Source of the DNA: JALZVT01 sp039029135
GTDB lineage: Bacteria > Pseudomonadota > Gammaproteobacteria > Pseudomonadales > Azotimanducaceae
Direction: 5' to 3'
NCBI GenBank assembly: GCA_039029135.1
Contig: JBCCGT010000006.1
Coordinates: forward strand, 124,001 to 188,000
Length of the DNA stretch: 64,000 nt
A model generated the notes under the pieces. It was not told the origin of the DNA. It did no database searches and saw only the letters and a list, made by a program, of their open reading frames with translations. This document shows, one piece after another, positions 9,450 through 20,595 of the stretch. How positions within the stretch are numbered: the stretch's first letter is position 1; each line of letters opens with the position of its first letter. Both the position numbers and the translations under genes were made by a program.

Positions 9450-10748
9450 GTGAGCGACAACCCCAGACTGACAGCGGTCCGGGCCCTAACGCGCGTGCTC
9501 GACCGCGGCCAAACGCTGGATCAGGTCTTGCCGAGCGGTACCGCGCCGCTGGTCAGAGAACTGGTTGCAGGCTCGCTGCGTCATCACTTCAGCCTCAATC
9601 ACCGCATCGACGAGCTCTTAACGCGACCGCTGCGCAAAAAAGATATCGACGTGCGCGCGCTGCTGACCGTCGGCGCCTATCAAATACTGCACACCCGCAT
9701 CCCGGATCACGCCGCCGTAAAAGAAACGGTCGACTGCACCCGAGCCCTGAAGAAGCCCTGGGCGCGCGGTTTGGTCAACGCCGTCTTGCGCAACCTGCCG
9801 CCAGCGACAGAAGAATGGCCGCCCGACGCGCACTGGGATCATCCCCACTGGTTCATCAACGCCACCCGCAATAGCCTGCCGGCACACTGGTCCGAGGTGC
9901 TGCGCGCCAACAACACGCGCGCGCCGCTGTCGCTGCGCGTCAATGGCTCCCGCGGCAGCCGATCTGAGTTCCGTGCGGAGCTGGACCAAGCCGGCATCGA
10001 GCACCGCCTCGAACCCGTTGCCGATGCGCTCACGCTGGCCCGACCCCGGCCCGTTGCCGAACTGCCGGGCCACGCGGCGGGTCGCTGCAGCGTGCAGGAC
10101 GTCGGCGCCCAGCTCGCCGCTGGTTGGCTGCCTTGCCGACCCGGAGATCGCCTACTCGATGCCTGCGCCGCGCCGGGTGGCAAGGGATTTCACTGCCTGG
10201 AGCGCAACCCCGGCGTCGATCTGAAGATGCTGGAGGTCGCCGACGCCCGGGTCGTCCACCTGCGCGAGGAGGCGGTGCGGCTCGGTCACGAGCGGGTCGA
10301 TATCCAGGCCGCAGACGCCACTCGGCTCGACTGGTGGGACGGACTGGAGTTCGACGGCATCCTGCTGGACGCGCCCTGTTCCGGCAGCGGTACGGTGCGC
10401 CGACATCCGGACATCAAGGTCCTGCGCGCGCGGCGCGATCTGGAACCGCTGAAGGCACTGCAGGCGAGCCTGCTGCGCAATCTGTGGTACACCCTGCGCC
10501 CCGGAGGCCATCTGCTGTACTGCACCTGTTCGCTGTTTCATGACGAAAACGACGCGGCTATCGACGACTTTGTCATCGGTCGCAGCGACGCAAATGTCGT
10601 ACCCTTAGCCCCGCCGGAAGGGCTCAATGGCGTGGCGATGACGCATGGCTGGCAAGGTCTGCCGACAGAGGACGGGATGGACGGTTTCTACTATTCGCTC
10701 CTGCACAAGACCCACAAGCGCGACGCGGGTTCGTTCACGGCGGACTAG
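9450..10748 (+). CDS. rsmB: 16S rRNA (cytosine-967 C5) methyltransferase
   Basis: SAM-dependent methylation of C967 in 16S rRNA. The 432-residue product has an N-terminal NusB-like RNA-binding domain (about 1-140) and a C-terminal Rossmann methyltransferase domain with DACAAPGGKG (SAM site), DAPCSGSGTVRRHPDIK (catalytic Cys) and CTCS (release Cys). The assigned start is GTG 9450; a ribosome site is not obvious and GAGG is very close. Gap of 18 nt from fmt and 12 nt to trkA, so clearly one operon. Confidence 0.96.
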   Translation: MSDNPRLTAVRALTRVLDRGQTLDQVLPSGTAPLVRELVAGSLRHHFSLNHRIDELLTRPLRKKDIDVRALLTVGAYQILHTRIPDHAAVKETVDCTRALKKPWARGLVNAVLRNLPPATEEWPPDAHWDHPHWFINATRNSLPAHWSEVLRANNTRAPLSLRVNGSRGSRSEFRAELDQAGIEHRLEPVADALTLARPRPVAELPGHAAGRCSVQDVGAQLAAGWLPCRPGDRLLDACAAPGGKGFHCLERNPGVDLKMLEVADARVVHLREEAVRLGHERVDIQAADATRLDWWDGLEFDGILLDAPCSGSGTVRRHPDIKVLRARRDLEPLKALQASLLRNLWYTLRPGGHLLYCTCSLFHDENDAAIDDFVIGRSDANVVPLAPPEGLNGVAMTHGWQGLPTEDGMDGFYYSLLHKTHKRDAGSFTAD

Positions 10749-10760
10749 GCGGGAGATCCG

Positions 10761-12125
10761 GTGAAAATACTCATACTCGGCGCCGGGCAGGTCGGCGCAA
10801 CGCTCGCTGACCATCTGGCCCAGGAAGACTCGGACGTGACGATCGTCGACTCCGACGCGAGCAAGCTGGCGGAGCTGCGCGATCGGCTCGACATTCAGAC
10901 CATCACCGGTGAGGCGAGCCACCCGGACGTACTGCGCCGCGCCGGCGCCGACGAGACCGATCTCTTGATCGCCGTCACCAACAGCGACGAGATCAACATG
11001 GTCGCGTGCCAGGTCTGCTACTCGCTGTACCGCACCCCCACCAAGATCGCCCGCATTCGAAACGCGGCCTTTCACGGCCGCGACGGATTTTTCAGCAAGG
11101 ACCACATGCCGATCGACGTCCTGATCAATCCGGAAGTCGAGGTTACGTCGCGCATTCGACAGCTGCTCGAACACCCCGGCGCGCTGCAGGTGGTCGACTT
11201 CGCAGATGGCAAGGTTCAGCTCGTCGGGCTGCGGGCGTTCTACGGCGGGCCGCTCGTCGGCCACCCGCTCAGCCTGCTGCGTGAGCACATGCCCCAGGCA
11301 GACACGCGCGTCGCCGCAATCTATCGTCGCGGCACGTCGATCGCACCGCGCGGAGACACGGTCATCGAACCGCAGGACGAGGTGTTCTTCATCGCCGCCC
11401 GCGAGCACATCAACATGGTGATGGCCGAGTTCCGCCAAATCGAGCGCCAGTACAAACGCATCCTGATCGCGGGCGGCGGCAACATCGGCCTGAGCCTCGC
11501 GCGCAGTATCGAAAGCGAGTTCGCGGTCAAGATCATCGAGTTTTCGCTGCCGCGTTGCGAAGAAATCGCCGAGGTGCTCGAGTCCGCCGTCGTGCTGCAC
11601 GGCGACGCGACCGACAAGGATCTAATGCTCGAGGAAAACATCGAACACACGGATCTGTTCTGTGCCCTGACCAACGACGACGAGGTCAACATCATGTCGT
11701 CGCTGCTCGCCAAACAGCTCGGCGCACACCAGGTCATGACGCTGATCGGCAAACCCGCTTACGTCGATCTGGTCCAGGGCGGCGAGATCGACATCGCCAT
11801 CTCGCCGCAGCAGGCGACCACCAGCAGCCTGCTCACCCATGTGCGGCGGGCCGACGTGGCGCGGGTGCACACGCTGCGGCGCGGCGCGGCCGAGGCGATC
11901 GAGATGATCGCCCACGCGGAGGCCAAGGTCGTCGGCTGCTCCATCGGTTCGATCGACCTGCCCGCGGGCACCACCATCGGTGCCATAGTGCGCGGCGAGG
12001 ACGTTCTGATCGCGCACGATCACGTCGTGATCGAGCCTGAGGACCACGTGATTCTGTTTCTGGTCGATAAATCGCGGGTGCGGCCCGTCGAGCGATTGTT
12101 CCAGGTCGGCGTCGGCTTCTTTTAG
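10761..12125 (+). CDS. trkA: Trk potassium uptake system NAD-binding subunit TrkA
   Basis: Cytoplasmic regulatory subunit that gates the TrkH potassium channel. The 454-residue protein is a tandem of two RCK units. The first opens MKILILGAGQVG, the second shows ILIAGGGNIGLSLA near residue 236, and each is followed by a C-terminal RCK_C lobe (the last carries DHVVIEPEDHVILF). GTG start with GGGAG 5 nt upstream. It is followed 28 nt later by its membrane partner trkH. Confidence 0.97.
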   Translation: MKILILGAGQVGATLADHLAQEDSDVTIVDSDASKLAELRDRLDIQTITGEASHPDVLRRAGADETDLLIAVTNSDEINMVACQVCYSLYRTPTKIARIRNAAFHGRDGFFSKDHMPIDVLINPEVEVTSRIRQLLEHPGALQVVDFADGKVQLVGLRAFYGGPLVGHPLSLLREHMPQADTRVAAIYRRGTSIAPRGDTVIEPQDEVFFIAAREHINMVMAEFRQIERQYKRILIAGGGNIGLSLARSIESEFAVKIIEFSLPRCEEIAEVLESAVVLHGDATDKDLMLEENIEHTDLFCALTNDDEVNIMSSLLAKQLGAHQVMTLIGKPAYVDLVQGGEIDIAISPQQATTSSLLTHVRRADVARVHTLRRGAAEAIEMIAHAEAKVVGCSIGSIDLPAGTTIGAIVRGEDVLIAHDHVVIEPEDHVILFLVDKSRVRPVERLFQVGVGFF

Positions 12126-12153
12126 CGACGCCCCGACGAGGGTCTGACAGGCA

Positions 12154-13599
12154 GTGCACTTCTCCGTCATCCTGCGCGTTACCGGCATACTGCTGACGAT
12201 CTTCAGCCTGACCATGCTGCTGCCCGTCGGCATCGCCGCGATCTACGGCGAGTCGAGCACCCACGCGTTTGCCATCGCGTTCGTCATTACTGTCGGCGTT
12301 GGACTCGCGCTGTGGCGACTAACGCCGCAGGGGGCTGAGCTGCGCAATCGCGACGGTTTTCTGATCACGGTGCTGTTCTACCTCGGACTGGGAACGTTCG
12401 GTGCGCTGCCCCTGTGGCTGCACAACAGTCTCGATCTGAGCTTCACCGACGCGGCGTTCGAGTCGCTGTCCGGGCTGACGACGACGGGCGCGACCGTGAT
12501 TCTCGGGCTGGACGAGCTGCCGCGTTCGATCCTGTTCTATCGTCAGTTTCTGCAGTGGCTGGGCGGCATGGGGATCATCGTGCTGGCGGTCGCCATCCTG
12601 CCGATGCTGGGCATCGGCGGGATGCAGCTCTATCGCGCGGAGTCGCCCGGCCCGGTGAAGGACGCGAAGCTGACGCCCCGTATCACCCAGACCGCGAAGG
12701 CGCTGTGGTACATCTATCTGACGCTGACCGCGCTGTGCGCCGCCAGCTACTACGCCGCCGGGATGTCGCTGTTCGATGCGATCTGTCATAGCTTTTCCAC
12801 GGTTGCGATCGGCGGCTTTTCCACGCACGACGCGAGCCTGGGCTATTTCGACAGCGCCGGCATCGAGGCCGTCGCGATCGTGTTTATGGTGATCGCCGCG
12901 ATCAACTTTGGGCTGCACTTCACCGTGGTCAGCCGCCGCCGCATTGGTTACTACCTGCGCGATTGGGAGGTGCGCCTGTTCGTGGGCGTTCTGCTGCTGA
13001 TCGCCGGCATCACCATGTCGGTGCTGTGGGCGCACCCCGAGGCGAGCGACACGCCTGTGCGGCACGCGCTGTTTCAGACGGTGTCCATCGCGACGACGAC
13101 CGGCTTCACCACCACCGACTTCAGCGTCTGGCCGTCGGTCGCGCCCATCTTGCTGCTGCTCGCCGCCTTCGCCGGCGGCTGCGCGGGATCGACCGCCGGC
13201 GGACTGAAGATGGTGCGCGTGCTGCTGATCTATCTGCAGGGACTGCGCGAGGTACGGCGTCTGATTCACCCGGCCGGCGTGTTTCCGGTCAAGCTCGGCA
13301 ACGCCACGGTCCCGGATCGCGTGATCGAAGCCGTCTGGGGCTTCTTCGCCGCCTACGTGATCATCTTCTTGACCATGGTCTGCGCGATCATGCTGCTGTC
13401 CCCGGTCGATTTCACCACGGCCTTTTCGGCGGTCGGCGCCTGCCTGAACAATCTCGGCCCGGGGCTGGGAGCCGTCGCCGCGAACTACGCAGACCAGGCC
13501 ATCGCGACCAAGTGGATCCTGATTTTGGCCATGCTGCTGGGTCGGCTGGAAATCTTCACGTTGCTGGTGCTGCTAACGCCCGCCTTCTGGCGCCGCTGA
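12154..13599 (+). CDS. trkH: Trk potassium uptake protein TrkH
   Basis: Integral-membrane potassium-translocating subunit, 481 residues, highly hydrophobic throughout. Four pore repeats are visible by their selectivity-filter segments: SGLTTTGATV, STVAIGGFSTHD, SIATTTGFTTTD and ACLNNLGPGLG. GTG start (MHFSVILRVTG). It works with the adjacent trkA product. The gene ends convergently with the acyltransferase gene, 37 nt away. Confidence 0.97.
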   Translation: MHFSVILRVTGILLTIFSLTMLLPVGIAAIYGESSTHAFAIAFVITVGVGLALWRLTPQGAELRNRDGFLITVLFYLGLGTFGALPLWLHNSLDLSFTDAAFESLSGLTTTGATVILGLDELPRSILFYRQFLQWLGGMGIIVLAVAILPMLGIGGMQLYRAESPGPVKDAKLTPRITQTAKALWYIYLTLTALCAASYYAAGMSLFDAICHSFSTVAIGGFSTHDASLGYFDSAGIEAVAIVFMVIAAINFGLHFTVVSRRRIGYYLRDWEVRLFVGVLLLIAGITMSVLWAHPEASDTPVRHALFQTVSIATTTGFTTTDFSVWPSVAPILLLLAAFAGGCAGSTAGGLKMVRVLLIYLQGLREVRRLIHPAGVFPVKLGNATVPDRVIEAVWGFFAAYVIIFLTMVCAIMLLSPVDFTTAFSAVGACLNNLGPGLGAVAANYADQAIATKWILILAMLLGRLEIFTLLVLLTPAFWRR

Positions 13600-13636
13600 A
13601 GCCCCGGTCGCCGCGGCATCCAACCCCAAGCGGCCC

Positions 13637-14545
13637 TCAGTACAATCGCGAATACCCGACGGGTGGGCGTTTGAAGCGCCGATACGACCACTGGTACTGC
13701 TCTGGCGCGCGTCGAATCAGGGACTCAATCGCGGCGTTCATGGCGCTGGCGCTAGCTGCTGGCTCGGAAGCTGAGACGGCTGCCGTGGCATCCTCAAAGT
13801 GCAGCGCGTAGCGGCCGGCTGGCAGCCGCCGTGCCCAGCCAAGCACGACTCGTACTTGCTGCCGCTGGACGAGCCGCTGCGCGAGCGTCATGGTCAGCGC
13901 CGGCCGATCGAAGAAGTTCGCATAGACACCCTGATCCGGCGCGGGCACCTGATCGGGCAGCAGTGCAACCAACTGCCCCGCCGCCAAGCGGCGGGCAAAG
14001 GTCCGCAAACCGGCTGCGCCAATCGGTAGCAGCGTGCTGCCGGAACGTTCCCGACCGCGGCGTATCACCTCGCGCAGGGCGGCCAGCCGCGGCGGATCGA
14101 ACAGGGCGGTCAGGCCGTGCTCGGCACCCAGATAAAGGTTCAGCAGTTCCCAGTTGCCAAGATGCGGCGCCAGCAACAGCGTCGGCTGCTGATCCGACAG
14201 GCAGTCACTGCCATGCACGCCGTCGACCTGCTCGCGCCACGCGGAAGCCGGGCCGTGCCACGCGCTTGCCACATCGACCAAGAGCGCGGCGGTGAAGTCG
14301 AGGTGCGCCGCGAGCAGCGCGCGCCGCTGTTCCGGGTCTAGCGACGGGAAACAGACGCCGATGTTGATATCCGCAACCCGTCTGCCGCGGCGGGCAAACA
14401 GCTGCAGGCCGCGCGCAAGCAGGGCGGCCTTGCGTCGTCGAGACGCTTCGGTCGCGCCCGCGAGCGCGCGAAAACCCCACGCGGCAACAGCGGTGCCGCG
14501 CGGCGGCTCAGGGGTCAACCGATCTCCGCGGCGAACGAGCGACAC
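13637..14545 (-). CDS. lipid A biosynthesis acyltransferase, LpxL/HtrB family
   Basis: Probably transfers an acyl chain to lipid A or a related lipid at the inner face of the inner membrane. The 302-residue sequence contains the HX4E catalytic motif in APHLGNWELLN (about 130), a downstream LLPDQVPAPDQGVYANFF segment typical of the family and a C-terminal YQWSYRRFKRPP end. An obvious N-terminal transmembrane anchor is weak. The assigned start overlaps the end of tag by 31 nt, so the real start may be further in. A homologue sits beside tag in Pseudomonas. Confidence 0.88.
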   Translation of the reverse strand: MSLVRRGDRLTPEPPRGTAVAAWGFRALAGATEASRRRKAALLARGLQLFARRGRRVADINIGVCFPSLDPEQRRALLAAHLDFTAALLVDVASAWHGPASAWREQVDGVHGSDCLSDQQPTLLLAPHLGNWELLNLYLGAEHGLTALFDPPRLAALREVIRRGRERSGSTLLPIGAAGLRTFARRLAAGQLVALLPDQVPAPDQGVYANFFDRPALTMTLAQRLVQRQQVRVVLGWARRLPAGRYALHFEDATAAVSASEPAASASAMNAAIESLIRRAPEQYQWSYRRFKRPPVGYSRLY

Positions 14546-15123
14546 GCCTTGGCGCGGAAGCAGCTGGTGATGTGGTCGTTAACAAGACCCGCGCTCTGCA
14601 TAAACGCGTAGCAAATCGTGGGTCCCACAAAGCGAAAACCCGCGGCCTTCAACGCCTTCGACATGGCGCGACTGGCATCGGTTTCAGCCGGCACCTCCGC
14701 CAGAGTCTTGAAGCGATTCTGCTGTGGCTTGCCATCGACGAACGACCAGATGAAGGCGCCGAAGCTGCCGCGACCGTGGCGCTTTTCGTAGGCGAGAAAC
14801 GCCTCCGCGTTGCCGATCAGCGCGGAGAGTTTCGCGCGATTGCGAATCAGACCCGGATCCTCAAGCCAGCTGTCGTACGCGTCGCGGCCGCGGGCGGCAA
14901 GCTGGTTGGGTGAAAAGCGAAAGAAGCGCTTGCGCATGTGCGCGCGCTTTTTCAGTACCGTGATCCAGCTGAGCCCCGCCTGCATACCCTCAAGCTGCAG
15001 CAGCGCGAACAGCTCGCGCGACTGCGTCATGGGCACGCCCCATTCACTGTCGTGATAGTCGACATAAATGGGGTCTTCGCCGCACCAACCGCAGCGTTTT
15101 GGTTGTCGCCCGCTCAGCGCCAT
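14515..15123 (-). CDS. tag: DNA-3-methyladenine glycosylase I
   Basis: Removes 3-methyladenine from alkylated DNA. The 202-residue product follows the family closely: RCGWCGEDPIYVDYHDSEWG at the start, LEGMQAGLSWITVLKKR in the middle and a C-terminal HITSCFRAK segment supplying the zinc-ligand region. The ATG lies inside an array of short repeats (15120-15190) that duplicates the start-codon context. Next gene on the same strand is the LpxL-like acyltransferase, overlapping by 31 nt. Confidence 0.95.
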   Translation of the reverse strand: MALSGRQPKRCGWCGEDPIYVDYHDSEWGVPMTQSRELFALLQLEGMQAGLSWITVLKKRAHMRKRFFRFSPNQLAARGRDAYDSWLEDPGLIRNRAKLSALIGNAEAFLAYEKRHGRGSFGAFIWSFVDGKPQQNRFKTLAEVPAETDASRAMSKALKAAGFRFVGPTICYAFMQSAGLVNDHITSCFRAKACRSFAAEIG

Positions 15124-15190
15124 ATCAGTGCCATATCAGAGACCCGTCCTTTCATATCAGCATCAGCGCCATATCGGCGCCATATCAGCG
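15120..15190. repeat. tandem/dispersed 11-bp repeats over the tag start codon
   Basis: Five copies or partial copies of CCATATCAGYG: 15120-15130, 15131-15141, 15153-15160 (partial), 15169-15179 (with one change) and 15180-15190. On the tag strand each reads as a TGATATGG-type unit containing an ATG. The outermost copy supplies the actual tag start, and one upstream ATG opens a six-codon reading frame that ends over the real start. No ribosome site is obvious. Confidence 0.7.
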
Positions 15191-15336
15191 TCCACTGGGA
15201 GCGCTGCGAAAACAGCCGCGCTCGCCATCGCTTCGCCTATCCGCCGCGCGCGAAATCGCGGGGCGCTCGCTAAACCAATGGCGTATTCTAGCGCGCCCGG
15301 CGCGAACCCTGCGGGTGACAGCGAGGTCCCGCATCG

Positions 15337-15915
15337 ATGAGCCAGACTGAGATCGCATCTGCCACGGGTCGCTGGTCGTGCGCCCTGTTCGACCGCGACG
15401 GCGTGCTCAATCAGGATGTCGGCTATCTCAATCGCGAGGCGGCCTGGGCGCCGATCGCCGGCAGCCTGGAGGCACTCGCCGCGCTGTCGAGGGCCGGGAT
15501 ACAGGTTGGCATCTGTACCAACCAATCGGGTATTGGTAGAGGACTTATCGCGGCGCGCGAGATTGCCACCATTCATCGTAGGCTGCGGCGGGATCTGCAC
15601 GCGCTAGGTACTGACATCGCCTGTCTGAGATATTGTCCGCATCTGCCCGACGCCGGCTGCGGCTGCCGCAAGCCAGGGGCTGCCATGCTGCGCGATGCGC
15701 TGCGCGAATGCGGCAGCAGCGCGGACACGGCCTGTTTCGTTGGTGATTCGTTGCGCGACATGCAGGCCGCGCAGGCTGCGGGCGTCGAGCCGCTGCTCGT
15801 CCTGACCGGCAACGGTCGCAGCGATCGCGCCGCTGCGGTGGACGCCGGCGTTAAACTGGTATTCGACGACTGTGCCGCCGCGGTGGCCTATCTACTGGGA
15901 GAAGCGAGCCAATGA
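15337..15915 (+). CDS. gmhB: D-glycero-beta-D-manno-heptose 1,7-bisphosphate 7-phosphatase
   Basis: HAD phosphatase in ADP-heptose synthesis for the lipopolysaccharide core. The 192-residue product has the nucleophile motif FDRDGVLN (18-25), the CTNQSGIGRG motif, the Cys-rich zinc loop CPHLPDAGCGCRKP that marks GmhB, and the VGDSLRDM metal motif. It overlaps plsC by 4 nt (ATGA). In pseudomonads the glycyl-tRNA synthetase genes precede it; here they are absent. Confidence 0.93.
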   Translation: MSQTEIASATGRWSCALFDRDGVLNQDVGYLNREAAWAPIAGSLEALAALSRAGIQVGICTNQSGIGRGLIAAREIATIHRRLRRDLHALGTDIACLRYCPHLPDAGCGCRKPGAAMLRDALRECGSSADTACFVGDSLRDMQAAQAAGVEPLLVLTGNGRSDRAAAVDAGVKLVFDDCAAAVAYLLGEASQ

Positions 15916-16715
15916 CGGGTCTGGCGCAGCGCAACGCCACGCAACGCAGCCTGCTGACCGCGCTGCGTAGCGGCCTGTTCTATTTCGGCTTTGTCGGCAG
16001 CACGGTGCTGTGGGGCTCGCTGTGTGTGCTGCTCGCCTGGGTGTTGCCCTATCGCTGGCGGTTCAAGGTGGTCATCGGCTGGTGGACCGGCTTCGTGCTG
16101 CTGTGGCTGCGGCTGACCTGCGGCATCGACGTGCGGACCACGGGTACGCCGGCTAAACAGGCCTGCGTGGTGCTTGCCAAGCACTCGAGCACCTGGGAGG
16201 CGCTATATCTGCAGGGGCTGTACCAACCCCAGGCCACGTTGGTGAAGAAAGAGCTGCTGAACATCCCCTTTTTCGGCTGGGCCTATCGGCTGCTGCGGCC
16301 GATCGCGATCGATCGCCGGTCGCCGCGCCAGGGCCTGAAGCGGTTGATCGACCAGGGCCAGCAACATCTGCGCGAAGGCTCGTGGGTCGTGCTGTTTCCT
16401 GAGGGTACCCGCGCGCGACCGGGCGAGCAGCGATCCTTTCAGGCGGGCGGCGCGGCGCTGGCGCGAGCCGCCGACGCGCCGATTCAGCTAGTCGCCCACA
16501 CGGCGGCCTATCGATGGCCGGCACACCGGCTCATGAAACATCCCGGTACCATCGACGTCGTTTTCAGTGAACCGTTTTATCCCGCCGGACGCAGCAGCAA
16601 AGAGATTACCGAGCTGGCAGAGGCCTGGATGCGCCGCACGATGGCGCAGATCGAATCGAGCGTCGATGCGCAAGCGCTCGACGAAGCGACGCTGCTGCAG
16701 CCCGTGGAAGGCTGA
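15912..16715 (+). CDS. plsC: 1-acyl-sn-glycerol-3-phosphate acyltransferase
   Basis: Makes phosphatidic acid from lysophosphatidic acid at the inner membrane. The 267-residue protein has a hydrophobic N-terminal pair of segments (about 22-72), then the PlsC domain with KHSSTWE (an HX4E form of the usual HX4D), KKELLNIPFFGW, and the FPEGTRA substrate motif. It overlaps gmhB by 4 nt and ends 5 nt from the convergent gyrB stop, leaving no room for a conventional terminator. Confidence 0.93.
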   Translation: MTGLAQRNATQRSLLTALRSGLFYFGFVGSTVLWGSLCVLLAWVLPYRWRFKVVIGWWTGFVLLWLRLTCGIDVRTTGTPAKQACVVLAKHSSTWEALYLQGLYQPQATLVKKELLNIPFFGWAYRLLRPIAIDRRSPRQGLKRLIDQGQQHLREGSWVVLFPEGTRARPGEQRSFQAGGAALARAADAPIQLVAHTAAYRWPAHRLMKHPGTIDVVFSEPFYPAGRSSKEITELAEAWMRRTMAQIESSVDAQALDEATLLQPVEG

Positions 16716-16720
16716 GCCCG

Positions 16721-19150
<2,430 letters not shown>

Positions 19151-19400
19151 GCTGTGCTCGTCTAACCGCTATCTGCTGTCTGTAATCCGCCGTTTGAAAG
19201 CGGCATGCCGTCATCTGCCACGCGCGGGGCTCTCGCCTCTTTGCGCGCATCCAATCCCCAAACACCGCCCCCCGGTCGAGCCCAGCATCCACTGGCGCAG
19301 AACCAATGACGCGATAGGCACGAAAAGGGTAGTGATCTACGCACCGCCCCTCTTGGGATGCCGAACGGGTGCACATCCCTTTTGCGACCCGAATGCCTGT

Positions 19401-20534
19401 TTAGCGTGCGCCTGCTGTGACGGGGTTCACAGAACCCTGTTCCACGTGGAACACCGGCCAGCGCTCCGACAGCGCCGCCAGCGGTCCTCGCGCGCCTGCG
19501 TCCCGAGCCCACACGTCATCTGCCGTGGTGGCGATGATCTGGCTGCGAGCTGAGGTCAGCGCCTCTAACAGTCGCTCGCCCCGATCACGGTCCAGCTCCG
19601 CCCCTATATCGTCGACCAGCAGTATGGGAACGATGTCGCGCTGTTGGACCAGGTCCGAGACCTGGGCCAGGCGCAGCGCCAAAGCCACCATTTTACCCTG
19701 TCCCCGAGACAATACGGAGCCTGCAGCGTGATTATCGCTGCGAATTCTGAGGTCCGCGCGATGGGGTCCATACAGCGTGGTCGCGCGTCGGATCTCGTGG
19801 TCCCAGTGCTGGCTGAGTTCGTCGATCAGTCCAACCTCGGCGTTGAATCCGGGCGTGTACTCGAGCCGGACGTCTAAATCTGCGTCCAGGCGCGCCAGCT
19901 CCGCCGCAAAACGAGGCCGGATGCGCGCAAGATAGTGCTCCCGAGCGACGGATAGGGCTTCACCCAGCCCGGCCAAACGTTCGGTCCAGACACCAAGACC
20001 GGTATCCGCCTCGCCCTGTGCGAGGCGTCGCAGCACCGCGTTCCGCTGTCGCAGACAGCGGGCGTAGCGGCCCGCATCATCGTTGAACGATCGTTCCACG
20101 TGAAACAATCCCCAGTCGAGCGCCCGCCGGCGCAGGTCCGGGGCCCCAAACACGAGTTCGGCGATATCGGGTAGCAACGCCAGGCTAGGTAACGAACGCG
20201 CCAGATCGGCGAGGCGCTCGCACGGCTCGCCACGCAGACGTAACCTTTGCTGACCGTCGCGAGAGCGCTCGATCGCTAGCGACACATCATCTAACCGCGT
20301 ACCGCGAACCAGCAGCGATTCGGCACCGTGACGAATGAGAGAACCGGGCCGGCCAGAGCGAAACGAACGTCCGGTCGAGAGCAGAAACACGGACTCCAGG
20401 AGCGCGGTCTTACCCGCACCGTTCGGCCCGGCGAGCAAATTACCAATCGGATCGAGATCGATAGATACCGACTCGACGTTGCGCAGGTTGGCGACGCTTA
20501 GGGTTCTGAGCGCCATGATCTGGCTTTCCTGCAC
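19401..20534 (-). CDS. recF: DNA replication and repair protein RecF
   Basis: SMC-like ATPase that helps load RecA at gaps. The 377-residue product has Walker A GPNGAGKT (about 36-43), the ABC-type signature LSRGQGKMVALALRLAQ and Walker B ILLVDDIGAELD. An ATG six codons downstream (20516) is a possible alternative start. Unusually, two ParB-type parS sites are embedded in the coding sequence, and each encodes an FHVE tetrapeptide. Between dnaN and gyrB in the standard order. Confidence 0.96.
   Translation of the reverse strand: MQESQIMALRTLSVANLRNVESVSIDLDPIGNLLAGPNGAGKTALLESVFLLSTGRSFRSGRPGSLIRHGAESLLVRGTRLDDVSLAIERSRDGQQRLRLRGEPCERLADLARSLPSLALLPDIAELVFGAPDLRRRALDWGLFHVERSFNDDAGRYARCLRQRNAVLRRLAQGEADTGLGVWTERLAGLGEALSVAREHYLARIRPRFAAELARLDADLDVRLEYTPGFNAEVGLIDELSQHWDHEIRRATTLYGPHRADLRIRSDNHAAGSVLSRGQGKMVALALRLAQVSDLVQQRDIVPILLVDDIGAELDRDRGERLLEALTSARSQIIATTADDVWARDAGARGPLAALSERWPVFHVEQGSVNPVTAGAR
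19438..19453. promoter_or_regulatory. parS site 1 (ParB nucleation site)
   Basis: Perfect 16-bp palindrome TGTTCCACGTGGAACA inside the 3' end of recF, matching the parS consensus TGTTNCACGTGNAACA. It would be bound by the ParB protein encoded at 32292-33260 to nucleate the partition complex near oriC. Confidence 0.93.
20092..20107. promoter_or_regulatory. parS-like site 2
   Basis: CGTTCCACGTGAAACA, 14 of 16 matches to TGTTTCACGTGAAACA with an intact CACGTG core and a perfect right half. It lies 654 bp from parS site 1, also within recF. Confidence 0.8.
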
Positions 20535-20595
20535 GCGTCGAACCGCATGCCTACCGTCACCTGCGGCTTAGACATCGCGACGCGGCGACGCCCGT

